DNA of 53,250 nt from Ignavibacteria bacterium (GTDB lineage Bacteria; Bacteroidota; Ignavibacteria; Ch128b), in contig JAOAHM010000059.1 in NCBI GenBank assembly GCA_026415235.1, positions 1 through 53,250 of the forward strand, written 5' to 3'. Every line of letters begins with the position of its first letter. Within the stretch, counting starts at the first letter, position 1. The notes under the pieces were generated by a model that was not told the origin of the DNA, searched no databases, and was given only the letters and a program-made list of their open reading frames with translations. Positions 9,134 to 18,825 of the stretch are shown here, one piece after another. A program made the translations under genes and the position numbers.

Positions 9134-9254
9134 TTTTACACCTTTCGTTTTTTAATTCATGCATTTTGACATTATGAATTAAATATTGGTTTAAATTTGA
9201 GGAAGGTTGAAATGAAGTTTTAAGGAAAGATTTAGGAAGGAAAATTAATTAAAA

Positions 9255-9294
9255 GAGCGTTTATCCTTTCAATTACTCGAAAGAATAAACGCTC
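9255..9294 (-). terminator. Intrinsic terminator of the acyl-CoA ligase gene
   Basis: GAGCGTTTATCCTTTC / GAAAGAATAAACGCTC stem; minus strand continues TTTTAATTAATTTT. Confidence 0.8.
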
Positions 9295-9305
9295 GAAAAA
9301 ATTAC

Positions 9306-11114
9306 TTATTCTTTCTCATAGATATCTCTAATTAAATGAGCGTATCGCTCTTCGATTACTTTTCGTCTAATCTTAAGTGTTGGTGTTAACTCACCACCTT
9401 CAATTGTGAATGGCTTATCAAGAATAACAAATTTTCGTATTCGTTCGTAGCTTGCCAAATTCTTTTGTAATGTCTGAATATCTTTTTCTATTAACTTGTA
9501 GATTTCAGGGTGATGAGCAAGATCTTCAACTCTTTCATAAGGAATTTTATGGGCATCTGCATATTCTCGAATTGCTTCAAAATCAGGAGTGATTAATGCC
9601 GAAAGAAATGTTTTGTTATCACCGATTAATACAAATTGATCAATGAATTTACTTCTTGTGAATAAGCTTTCAAGTTGTTGTGGCGCAATATATTTTCCAC
9701 CAGAAGTTTTGAAAAGATGTTTCTTCCTATCGGTAATCTTTAAAAATCCTTGCTTATCAAATTCACCGATATCACCGGTATGTAGCCAACCATCTTTATC
9801 AATGGTTTCTTCAGTAGCTTTTTTATTCTTGTAATAACCTTTCATAATGTTTGGTCCACGAGCTAAAATTTCTCCATCTTCCGCAATTTTCACTTCCACT
9901 CCTGGTATTGGTTTTCCTACAGTACCAAATTTATAATCATCCAAACGGTTACAAGTTATAACCGGACTTGATTCAGTTAAACCATATCCTTCAAGAATTA
10001 ATATTCCCATTGCTTCGAAAAATTCACCTATTTCTTGTGGAAGTGCAGCACCACCACTCACAAAAAATCTTAATCTTCCTCCAGTAGCTGCTCTAATTTT
10101 ATGGAAAACTAATTTCTCAGCTAATTTGTACTTTGCTGCCAAAATTGGTGAAAGCTTTTTTTCTTTTTTTGCTTCATGATATTTTCGACCGACTTCGAGT
10201 GCCCAATAGAAAATCTTTTGTTTAGCTGGTGGAGAAGTATCTACATTTTTCATAACTCGAGAATGGATTCTTTCAAACAATCTTGGCACTGAGGTCATAA
10301 TGGTTGGTTTAACTTCTTGTAAATCCTTTGCAACTGTATCAATTGATTGAGCATAAGCAATTAGACATCCTGCCGAAAATGCCGTGTAATAACCAGCCAT
10401 TCTTTCAAATGAGTGAGAGAGTGGTAAGAACGATAGAAAAATATCATTATGATCTGCTGGGATAACCTGCAATGCTGCTTTCACATTGCTAACAAAATTA
10501 TTATGTGTTAGCATTACTCCCTTTGGTTCACCTGTTGTCCCCGAAGTGTAAATCAATGTAGCTAAATCATCAGGTTGAACTTTTTGCATTTCTTCGTCTA
10601 AAACTTTTTCATACTTATCAGCCGATTTCTTCCCAAGTTCAACTATTTCTTTAAATGTATATACACCTTCTTCTGCATCTTTCTCATTCATTATGATAAT
10701 GTGCTTAAGTGATTTAACATTATCTTTTATCTTTTGAACTTTAGTCAGCTGAAGTCTATTCGATACAATTACAGCTTTGCATTCCGAGTCGTTCATTATA
10801 TATTCAATTGTATTGGAAGTAGAAGATGGATACATTGGAACATCAATTGCACCAATTGAAAGAATTGCTAAATCCGAAAAAACCCATTCTGGTCGATTTT
10901 CTGAGATGATACCAATCATATCACCTCTTTTAAGACCGAGTGCTAATAAACCCATAGCAAAATTTCGAACAATTTCCCTCAGCTCTTTGTAAGTGATCCC
11001 CACCCACTTATCCTGCACTTTATGCATTAAGGCAGGACGCTCAAGGTTTATAAAATGCTTTGTAATTCGATCGTACATCTGTACGAGATTGGTGAAATCA
11101 GTAACAATTGGCAT
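9306..11114 (-). CDS. Long-chain fatty-acid--CoA ligase (AMP-forming)
   Basis: YTSGTTGEPKGVMLTHNN, GYGLTESSPVI, GWLHTGDIGEFD, ITDRKKHLFKTSGGKYIAPQ. Confidence 0.95.
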   Translation of the reverse strand: MPIVTDFTNLVQMYDRITKHFINLERPALMHKVQDKWVGITYKELREIVRNFAMGLLALGLKRGDMIGIISENRPEWVFSDLAILSIGAIDVPMYPSSTSNTIEYIMNDSECKAVIVSNRLQLTKVQKIKDNVKSLKHIIIMNEKDAEEGVYTFKEIVELGKKSADKYEKVLDEEMQKVQPDDLATLIYTSGTTGEPKGVMLTHNNFVSNVKAALQVIPADHNDIFLSFLPLSHSFERMAGYYTAFSAGCLIAYAQSIDTVAKDLQEVKPTIMTSVPRLFERIHSRVMKNVDTSPPAKQKIFYWALEVGRKYHEAKKEKKLSPILAAKYKLAEKLVFHKIRAATGGRLRFFVSGGAALPQEIGEFFEAMGILILEGYGLTESSPVITCNRLDDYKFGTVGKPIPGVEVKIAEDGEILARGPNIMKGYYKNKKATEETIDKDGWLHTGDIGEFDKQGFLKITDRKKHLFKTSGGKYIAPQQLESLFTRSKFIDQFVLIGDNKTFLSALITPDFEAIREYADAHKIPYERVEDLAHHPEIYKLIEKDIQTLQKNLASYERIRKFVILDKPFTIEGGELTPTLKIRRKVIEERYAHLIRDIYEKE

Positions 11115-11284
11115 TTTGCTCTCCTCTTTTATTATTTGGCAAAATAGTTTGATAAAAGTTAATTATCAAGAAGTAAAAAATCCCAGATTCAACCATTTCT
11201 TATTTATCAATTAGCAAGGTTTCCAAAATTTTTGTGGATAATTCAATCTCCACATTTTTTATCTTTGTAAAAATCGGAGAAAAT

Positions 11285-12813
11285 ATGAAAAGGATAAATT
11301 CAGTAATCTCAAATATCTTTAACAAATCATTAGATGTTATAGAGTATATAGGGAATAAACTTCCCCATCCAGCCACATTATTTGCTTTGCTTGCATTAAT
11401 CGTTGCAATTTTTTCAATGATTGGAGCAATCCTTGATTGGACAGCTATTCATCCTGCAAACAACTCTGAAATTAAAGTAAAAAACTTATTGAATGCTGAT
11501 GGGTTGAGGTGGATTTATACAAATGTCACACACAACTTCGTTAACTTTCCACCTCTTGGTTATGTTCTCGCTGTTATGATTGGAATTGGTGTTGCCGAAG
11601 GTTCTGGTCTTTTCACCGCTTTGATTAGAGCGTTAGTATTAAGCGCACCAAAAAGTATGATTACATTTGCTTTGGTTTTTACAGGAATTCTATCTCACAT
11701 TGCATCTGAAGCTGGTTATGTAATATTAATACCTCTTGGTGCAATGTTATTCCATGCACTCGGTAGACATCCCATGGCAGGACTTGCAGCTGCTTTTTGT
11801 GGTGTAAGTGGAGGTTTTGGAGCTAATTTTTTGATTGGTTCTGTTGATCCTATTCTTGCAGGTCTAACACAATCAGCAGCTCAATCATTGACCCAAATAT
11901 TAAAATTAATGCAGCTGTTAATTTTTATTTCATGTTCGTATCAGCTATACTTATCACTTTTCTTGGTACATTCATTACTGAAAGGATTGTTGAACCTCGA
12001 CTTAAAACTTATACTGGTAACGCTGAGAGAGTTAATGTTGAAACTATCTCACCAGAAGAAAAGAAAGGATTGCGATGGGCAGGTCTTAGTGCATTAATTT
12101 TACTTCTCGTTTTAATATCAACTATCATCCCCGAAAACGGTTTGTTAAGAAATCCAGAAACTAAGGAAATTCTTCACTCTCCTTTCTTTGATGGAATAAT
12201 CACAGGCATCCTTTTATTCTTTTTCATTCCTGGAATGGTTTATGGTATTGTAGTTAAGTCTATTCGTAACGATAAAGATTTAATGAAGCACATTATAAAA
12301 TCAATGGGAACGATGGCTACATATATCGTACTGGTCTTCTTCGCTGCACAGTTTGTTTATTTCTTTAGATATAGTAACCTCGGTTTAATCATTGCAATCA
12401 AAGGTGCGGAATTTTTGAAGAGCATTCAGTTAACTGGTGTAAGCTTGATAGTCGCTTTTGTTTTACTTTCTGCTTTCATTAATCTATTCATGGGAAGTGC
12501 TTCAGCAAAATGGGCAATAATGGCTCCTGTATTTGTACCAATGTTTATGTTGCTTGGATATCATCCTGCATTAACTCAAGCTGCTTTTCGAATTGGAGAT
12601 TCAGTTACTAATCTGATTACACCAATGATGAGTTATTTTGCTTTGATTGTAGCATTCGCACAAAAGTATGACGAGAAATACGGTATTGGCACAATTATTT
12701 CTACAATGATACCTTATACAATTTTATTTACAATTTTCTGGACTTTGCTTTTAATCATTTGGATGTTAATCGGATTGCCGGTTGGACCTGATGGACCTCT
12801 TTATCTCAAATAA
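11285..12813 (+). pseudogene. AbgT family transporter interrupted by a frameshift near 11885-11887
   Basis: N-terminal part in frame of 11285, C-terminal part in the frame of ORF 11932; restoring one base gives ...QSAAQS-IDPNIKINAAVNFYFMFVSAILI..., continuous AbgT-like sequence. Confidence 0.85.
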
Positions 12814-12992
12814 TCATAAAAGTCAAGTTTTATTTTTGAAATTCTATAGTTATGTTTGAAACAAATTTCCCGAAACTCTTCTATCTCGTTTTGAACATTG
12901 AAAATTATCCTATGTTTTTATATTTAGCAGTCAATATCTTTCCATCACAAATGGAAAAGTCGTAACTAAAAAACAAAAACGGAGAGCTCAAC

Positions 12993-15758
12993 ATGAAACA
13001 TTCAAATACAAATGAATCGAAGCATTCGACCAACCTTGAAGGTAATGGACTTTTTAAGCAAGGAGGATTAAAGTTTAAATATCTTTTCTCGAAAAAAGGA
13101 ATTCATCCTTTCGATGAAATAGAATGGGAGCTTAGAGAAGCAAAAATTTCAAACGAAAAAGGGCAAGTTGTATTTCATCAAAAGGATGTAGAGGTACCTA
13201 AGAGTTGGTCAATGACTGCAACTAATGTAGTTGTTTCAAAATACTTTCATGGGCAACTGAATAGCCCTGAAAGGGAAAAAAGTGTTAAGCAGTTAGTCAA
13301 TCGCGTTTCTAAAACAATAACTAATTGGGGTATAAAAGACGGTTATTTCGAAAGCGAGGAAGATGCAAAAGCTTTTTACAACGAATTAACTTATCTATTA
13401 GTCAATCAGTACGGAAGTTTTAATAGTCCGGTTTGGTTTAATGTAGGAATAGAAGAAAAACCTCAGTGTTCAGCTTGTTTTATTAATTCCGTTGAAGATA
13501 CAATGGAATCGATTTTAGAGTTAGCAAAAACTGAAGGGATGCTTTTCAAATATGGTAGTGGAACTGGTTCAAACTTGAGTGTTCTTAGGTCATCAAAAGA
13601 ACCATTAAGTGGCGGTGGTATGGCATCTGGACCAGTTTCTTTCATGAAAGGTTTTGATGCATTTGCGGGAGTTATAAAAAGTGGTGGAAAGACCAGACGT
13701 GCTGCCAAAATGGTCATTTTAAATGTTGACCATCCTGATATTATTGATTTTATTAACTGCAAAGCAGAAGAAGAAAAGAAAGCCCATGCATTAATTCAAA
13801 TGGGATACGATCCAGGATTTAATGTGCCTGGTGGTGCTTATGATAGCATCGCATATCAAAATGCAAATCACTCAGTTCGTGTATCTGATGAATTCATGAA
13901 AGCAGTTATTGAAGATAAAGAGTGGCAAACGAAAGCAGTTAAAACTGGAAAAGTTTTAGATACTTATCGAGCAAGAGATATAATGGACCAAATTGCTCAA
14001 GCAGCATGGATTTGTGGTGATCCGGGAATGCAATTCGATACAACAATCAACGATTGGCATACATGCCCAAATTCTGGTAGAATTAATGCTAGCAATCCTT
14101 GTAGTGAATACATGTTCCTCGATGATTCGGCATGCAATTTAGCTTCTCTAAACTTGATGAAATTCAGAAAAGATGATGGAACTTTCGATATCGAAAAATT
14201 CAAATATGCAGTAGATATCTTTATCACAGCTCAAGAAATTATTGTAGACAATTCCTCTTATCCAACAAAAGCAATTGAAAAAAACAGTCATGAGTTTCGC
14301 CCACTTGGTTTAGGTTATGCAAATCTTGGTGCTTTGTTAATGTCAAATGGATTTGCTTATGATAGTGACGAAGGTAGAGCTTATGCAGCAGCCATAACTT
14401 CAATTATGACTGGTGAAGCGTATCGTCAATCTGCAATTATAGCAAGCAAAATTGGACCATTCAAAGGTTTTGCTAAAAATAGAGAACCTTTCTTAAGAGT
14501 TATAAACAAACATCTTTCCGCAGCAAGAAAAATTGATGGTACTTTAATTCCCATCGATATGTATGATGAAGCAGTTGCAGTTTGGGAAGAAGCACTTAAA
14601 CTTGGTGAACAATACGGTTATAGAAATTCGCAAGTAACCGTGCTTGCACCGACCGGAACAATTGGTTTCATGATGGATTGCGATACAACTGGAGTTGAAC
14701 CTGACATTGCACTTGTAAAATATAAAAAGTTAGTTGGTGGTGGAGTATTCAAAATTGTCAATAATACTGTTCCTCTTGCTCTTGAGAAACTTGGATATGA
14801 CAGCGAACAAATTGAACAAATTGTAGCGTACATCAATGCAAATGATACAATTGAAGGAGCGCCATATCTTTTGGAAAAACATCTTCCAATTTTTGATTGC
14901 GCTTTCAAACCTGCAAATGGTAAACGTTCAATTCACTATATGGGTCACATCAAAATGATGGCTGCAGTTCAGCCATTCCTTTCAGGTGCAATCTCAAAAA
15001 CTGTTAATATGCCAAATGAAGTTACTCCAGAAGAAATCAAAAACGCATATATCGAAGCATGGAAACTTGGATTAAAAGCAATAGCAGTTTACCGTGATGG
15101 TTGTAAATTAACCCAACCTCTCAGTACTTCACTTAAAACGGACAAAAAAACTAAAATCGAAGAAAAAACAACTGTTGTAGAACAACGACCTAAACGAAGA
15201 AGATTACCAGACGAGCGTCAATCAATCACACATAAATTTAGTATTGGTGGTCATGAAGGTTACATTACAGTAGGAATGTACGAAGACGGAACACCAGGTG
15301 AAATTTTCATTGTTATGTCAAAAGAAGGGAGCACAATCTCTGGCGTTATGGATGCATTTGCAACTGCTGTTTCTCTTGCATTACAGTATGGTGTACCACT
15401 TAAAGTTTTAGTAGACAAATTTACGCACACACGATTTGAACCATCTGGCTTTACAAATAACAAGCAAATTCCAATTGCAAAATCTGTAATGGATTATATT
15501 TTCAGATGGCTTGCTCTTAAATTCCTACCTGAAGAATCAACTTCTTATAGTTCTATTGTTGAAACACCAACTGATTTGAAGGTAGATGAGCCAAAGATTG
15601 AAAGAACTGAAAAAGAAAAACAAATAGAACAAACCGAAAAACTTGTTTTCGTAAGTCAAGCCGACGCACCACCTTGTCCAGAATGTGGTTCAATTATGGT
15701 TAGAAGTGGAAGTTGTTACAAATGTTTTGAGTGTGGTGCAACAAGTGGTTGTTCTTAA
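12993..15758 (+). CDS. nrdJ: Vitamin B12-dependent (class II) ribonucleotide reductase
   Basis: 921 aa; CSACFINSVEDTMESI, SGTGSNLS, NPCSEYMFLDDSACNLASLNL, C-terminal CPECGSIMVRSGSCYKCFECGATSGCS. Confidence 0.95.
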   Translation: MKHSNTNESKHSTNLEGNGLFKQGGLKFKYLFSKKGIHPFDEIEWELREAKISNEKGQVVFHQKDVEVPKSWSMTATNVVVSKYFHGQLNSPEREKSVKQLVNRVSKTITNWGIKDGYFESEEDAKAFYNELTYLLVNQYGSFNSPVWFNVGIEEKPQCSACFINSVEDTMESILELAKTEGMLFKYGSGTGSNLSVLRSSKEPLSGGGMASGPVSFMKGFDAFAGVIKSGGKTRRAAKMVILNVDHPDIIDFINCKAEEEKKAHALIQMGYDPGFNVPGGAYDSIAYQNANHSVRVSDEFMKAVIEDKEWQTKAVKTGKVLDTYRARDIMDQIAQAAWICGDPGMQFDTTINDWHTCPNSGRINASNPCSEYMFLDDSACNLASLNLMKFRKDDGTFDIEKFKYAVDIFITAQEIIVDNSSYPTKAIEKNSHEFRPLGLGYANLGALLMSNGFAYDSDEGRAYAAAITSIMTGEAYRQSAIIASKIGPFKGFAKNREPFLRVINKHLSAARKIDGTLIPIDMYDEAVAVWEEALKLGEQYGYRNSQVTVLAPTGTIGFMMDCDTTGVEPDIALVKYKKLVGGGVFKIVNNTVPLALEKLGYDSEQIEQIVAYINANDTIEGAPYLLEKHLPIFDCAFKPANGKRSIHYMGHIKMMAAVQPFLSGAISKTVNMPNEVTPEEIKNAYIEAWKLGLKAIAVYRDGCKLTQPLSTSLKTDKKTKIEEKTTVVEQRPKRRRLPDERQSITHKFSIGGHEGYITVGMYEDGTPGEIFIVMSKEGSTISGVMDAFATAVSLALQYGVPLKVLVDKFTHTRFEPSGFTNNKQIPIAKSVMDYIFRWLALKFLPEESTSYSSIVETPTDLKVDEPKIERTEKEKQIEQTEKLVFVSQADAPPCPECGSIMVRSGSCYKCFECGATSGCS

Positions 15759-15783
15759 TTAATAAAATTTCTTTCCGAAAACG

Positions 15784-15823
15784 ACTGGTGCTTCAATTAA
15801 ATTTGGGGCGCCAGTTTTTTGTT
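15784..15823 (+). terminator. Intrinsic terminator downstream of nrdJ
   Basis: ACTGGTGC...GCGCCAGT stem followed by TTTTTGTTTTTTT. Confidence 0.82.
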
Positions 15824-15953
15824 TTTTTAACTCATCTATCAAAATTTATTACTTAAATATCAAACACTAAAAAAATTAGATGTGAACCTTAAATTAATTT
15901 AATATCATTTGAGATAGGGAAGGAAAAAATATTTTTAGCAGAAGGTAAATAAC

Positions 15954-16652
15954 TTAATCGGCATTAGTTAAAGAATAAACCTCATCCAATCTCCTAGCAC
16001 CAACAAATCTTCTGTCATAGTAACCTGATGCCATGGAGCTTACAATCACACCATATTTTGTTGAAGCATGAACAAAATAATTATCCCAAAGATAAATCCC
16101 TACATGTCCAGGATTTTGTCTTCTACGGGTATTGAAAAAAACTAAGTCACCAAATTGCAAATCTTTTCTTGAAACCGGATAACCCAACTTTACCTGTTCG
16201 AGCGTAGAGCGTGGTAATTCAATATTCAGAGATTCCTGAAAGATTAACCTGGTGAAAGCACTGCAATCAATACCTTTCCTTGAAGTTCCACCAAACTTGT
16301 ATGGTGTTCCTAAATATGAAATAATAGTCATCAAAAATTTTTCATAATTAGTAGGGATACTATTGTTTGTGTCTATATTTCCGTACCGTGCAAAAAAATC
16401 GGTGATGTTTTCAATTGGTTTAACTTCTTCTTCTGAAGAAATGATTTCTCTAAGTTCTTCTTCTGTAAATTCAAGGTCAGTTGCAAAACGAAGAGTTGTG
16501 TCAGATTGAGTGTTAATTGCTCGAGATATTCGTAGAGAATCAACAAAAAATGGCTTGCCATTACCGTTCCCATTAGTTGAAGTAGCAAATCTTACTGGTC
16601 CATAGCAAGAAATGAAAACTATAGATAAGAAAAGTAGAATTATGTACCTCAA
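15954..16652 (-). CDS. NlpC/P60 family lipoprotein (C40 peptidase)
   Basis: Lipobox-like SIVFISC; DCSAFTRLIF, GDLVFFNT, PGHVGIYL, FVHAS. Confidence 0.92.
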   Translation of the reverse strand: MRYIILLFLSIVFISCYGPVRFATSTNGNGNGKPFFVDSLRISRAINTQSDTTLRFATDLEFTEEELREIISSEEEVKPIENITDFFARYGNIDTNNSIPTNYEKFLMTIISYLGTPYKFGGTSRKGIDCSAFTRLIFQESLNIELPRSTLEQVKLGYPVSRKDLQFGDLVFFNTRRRQNPGHVGIYLWDNYFVHASTKYGVIVSSMASGYYDRRFVGARRLDEVYSLTNAD

Positions 16653-16686
16653 ACTCTCTCCTTATTCATTTAAAATAAAAATAAGG

Positions 16687-16721
16687 CGTTCCAGATGAAT
16701 TTTAAAAACCCATCTGGAACG
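16687..16721 (-). terminator. Intrinsic terminator downstream of the sigma factor gene
   Basis: CGTTCCAGATG / CATCTGGAACG stem; minus strand continues CCTTATTTTTATTTT. Confidence 0.75.
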
Positions 16722-16742
16722 AAATTTTGATCAAAATTAATT

Positions 16743-17600
16743 TTATCCTAAATAAGCTTTCAAAGCTTTACTTCTCGAAGCGTGTCTTAATCTTCGGATA
16801 GCTTTCTCTTTTATTTGTCTAACTCTTTCTCTGGTAAGATTGAATTTCTCACCAATCTCTTCAAGTGTGAGCGAGTGTTCGGAATTTAAACCAAAGTAAA
16901 GTCTAATGACTTCTGCTTCTCTTTCAGTTAATGTAGATAGAGCTCTTTCAATTTCTTGCTTTAATGATTCTTTCATTAAGCCGTGGTCAGGAGCTGGTTG
17001 TTGATCATTACTAATAACATCAAGCAATCGATTTTCTTCACCTGGTGCAAAAGGTGCATCAACTGAAACATGACGACCAGAAATTTTCAGAGTGTCTGCA
17101 ATTTCATTAATTGGAATATTTAATTCTTCTGACAATTCTTCAGCGCTTGGTTCTCTTTCAAATTCTTGTTCGAGGTTGCTGAATGCTTTACCAATTTTAT
17201 TTAAAGCTCCAACTCTATTCAATGGAAGTCGAACAATTCTTGATTGCTCGGCAAGAGCTTGCAAAATGGATTGACGAATCCACCAAACTGCGTAAGAGAT
17301 AAACTTAAAACCACGCGTCTCATCAAATCTCTTCGCAGCTTTAATTAAACCTAAATTACCTTCATTGATTAAATCACCAAGAGATAATCCTTGGTTTTGA
17401 TATTGTTTAGCAACGCTAACTACGAAACGTAAGTTAGCCTTGACCAGTTTTTCAAGAGCTTTTTGGTCTCCTTTTTTAATTCTTTGAGCTAACTCAATTT
17501 CCTCTTCAGAGGTTATCAAATCTACCTTACCAATTTCCTGCAAATATTTATCTAACGATTGGCTTTCACGATTTGTGTATTGTTTAGTGATTCTCACCAT
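16743..17600 (-). CDS. rpoD: Primary sigma-70 factor, short RpoD/SigA type
   Basis: [80 protein letters not shown]. Confidence 0.96.
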   Translation of the reverse strand: MVRITKQYTNRESQSLDKYLQEIGKVDLITSEEEIELAQRIKKGDQKALEKLVKANLRFVVSVAKQYQNQGLSLGDLINEGNLGLIKAAKRFDETRGFKFISYAVWWIRQSILQALAEQSRIVRLPLNRVGALNKIGKAFSNLEQEFEREPSAEELSEELNIPINEIADTLKISGRHVSVDAPFAPGEENRLLDVISNDQQPAPDHGLMKESLKQEIERALSTLTEREAEVIRLYFGLNSEHSLTLEEIGEKFNLTRERVRQIKEKAIRRLRHASRSKALKAYLG

Positions 17601-17611
17601 ATTTATCCCTT

Positions 17612-17884
17612 TTAATTTGTTTCTACATCTATTCTATCAATGATGCCCACAATTGAGGCATCAACAGGAGCCATATCAACAGGGAGTGGAATAACAGCTT
17701 CGGACGCAGTTATATACATAACAATTTCGCCCGGACCTGCGCCCACAGTATCAATTGCAACTATTGGCTCACCAACTTTTTCTAAGTTTGAATTTAATGG
17801 TTGAATAAATTGCATCTTTAACGATTGCAGGGCTGGATACTTCTTTGTCGCCCAAATTGTTCCAATTACTTTTGCAAAAAACAT
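17612..17884 (-). CDS. EutN/CcmL family microcompartment vertex protein (BMC-P), copy 1
   Basis: [30 protein letters not shown]...[21 protein letters not shown]...[13 protein letters not shown]. Confidence 0.93.
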   Translation of the reverse strand: MFFAKVIGTIWATKKYPALQSLKMQFIQPLNSNLEKVGEPIVAIDTVGAGPGEIVMYITASEAVIPLPVDMAPVDASIVGIIDRIDVETN

Positions 17885-18183
17885 CAGTTCTTTGCTGTCT
17901 CCAATTTTTCTTCTTTGATAACTATGTCTAACTTATCAACAATTGCCATGATTACTGCATCTATTGGTTTATTCTTGGTGAATGTGGTTTGTCTTGCTGA
18001 TGAACCAGTTGCAACTAAAACCACTTCACCTACACCTGCTCCAACACTATCAACTGCTATTACAAAATTTTTTGTATCAGAATAATCAAGATTAATCTGA
18101 CGAACAATTAAAAATTTAGCACCAACAAGATTTTCGTCTTTTCTTGTTGCCCATACTGTGCCAATTACTCTTCCTAAAATCAA
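17884..18183 (-). CDS. EutN/CcmL family microcompartment vertex protein (BMC-P), copy 2
   Basis: MILGRVIGTVWATRKDENLVGAKFLIVRQ...AVDSVGAGVGEVVLVATGSSARQ...IDAVIMAIVDKLDI. Confidence 0.95.
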   Translation of the reverse strand: MILGRVIGTVWATRKDENLVGAKFLIVRQINLDYSDTKNFVIAVDSVGAGVGEVVLVATGSSARQTTFTKNKPIDAVIMAIVDKLDIVIKEEKLETAKN

Positions 18184-18193
18184 AGCTCTCCCC

Positions 18194-18580
18194 TCATTTG
18201 TTTACTTTAAAAAGTTTTACATTATTATAATTTAAATATTTTTCGTCATTAAAAGTAGCCAAAACCAGTTTATTCTGAATTGCCATCATAACAATAATTG
18301 CATCACGCAAGTTCCAATTTCGCTTTTGACTTTTATTGGTATTTATTATATCTGCAACTTTTTCAGCATATCTGCTATGAATACCTAAAACCTTAAAACT
18401 ATACAGCATCATATCAGCATAGATTTTATTCTCTATACCAGCAAACTCATAAACCTCAATTGCATTTATAACTGTTGTGAAACAATCATATTTTTTCATC
18501 AACTTTACGAGTATGGATTCCTTTTCGCTCGTAGTTAGATGATCAATAAGGATATCGGTATCAATTAATAACTGCTTCAT
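18194..18580 (-). CDS. PIN-domain protein, VapC-like putative toxin nuclease
   Basis: LLIDTDILIDHL, TVINAIEVYEF, LRDAIIVMMAIQNKLVLATFNDEKY; acidic residues spaced as in PIN domains. Confidence 0.85.
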   Translation of the reverse strand: MKQLLIDTDILIDHLTTSEKESILVKLMKKYDCFTTVINAIEVYEFAGIENKIYADMMLYSFKVLGIHSRYAEKVADIINTNKSQKRNWNLRDAIIVMMAIQNKLVLATFNDEKYLNYNNVKLFKVNK

Positions 18581-18825
18581 TTTTTGATTTTACCTGTGGA
18601 TTTTAATAGTCCAAGTGCAACTTCAGTTGGAATTTTTTGTGTATTTGCAACTTGCTCAACTGTTTTTTTTGAAATGTTTTCTCTCTTACAAATTTCATCC
18701 AAGTCTAAAATTATCTTCACTTTGAAAGTATTATAACCAGTTGATTTAAGAAATTCTAAATCTTCATCATCTAATAAGAGTGAATTACCTACTAACTTAA
18801 CTTTGAATTCTTTTTCTTGATTCAT
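18577..18825 (-). CDS. Small protein, putative antitoxin partner of the PIN protein
   Basis: 82 aa, 4-nt overlaps with both the PIN gene and deoB; no recognisable family. Confidence 0.5.
   Translation of the reverse strand: MNQEKEFKVKLVGNSLLLDDEDLEFLKSTGYNTFKVKIILDLDEICKRENISKKTVEQVANTQKIPTEVALGLLKSTGKIKK

Noticed and set aside
11231-11255. Short hairpin TGTGGA...TCCACATTTTTT before the AbgT gene as a leader attenuator
   Set aside because: Only a 6-bp stem with a 10-nt loop; too weak to claim.
12938-12958. Small inverted repeat TTTCCAT/ATGGAAA upstream of nrdJ as a cobalamin riboswitch or NrdR site
   Set aside because: Too small for a cobalamin riboswitch and no NrdR-box pair or B12-box sequence recognised.
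13463-13762. 99-aa minus-strand ORF (and others) within nrdJ
   Set aside because: Shadow ORFs opposite a conserved class II RNR coding sequence.
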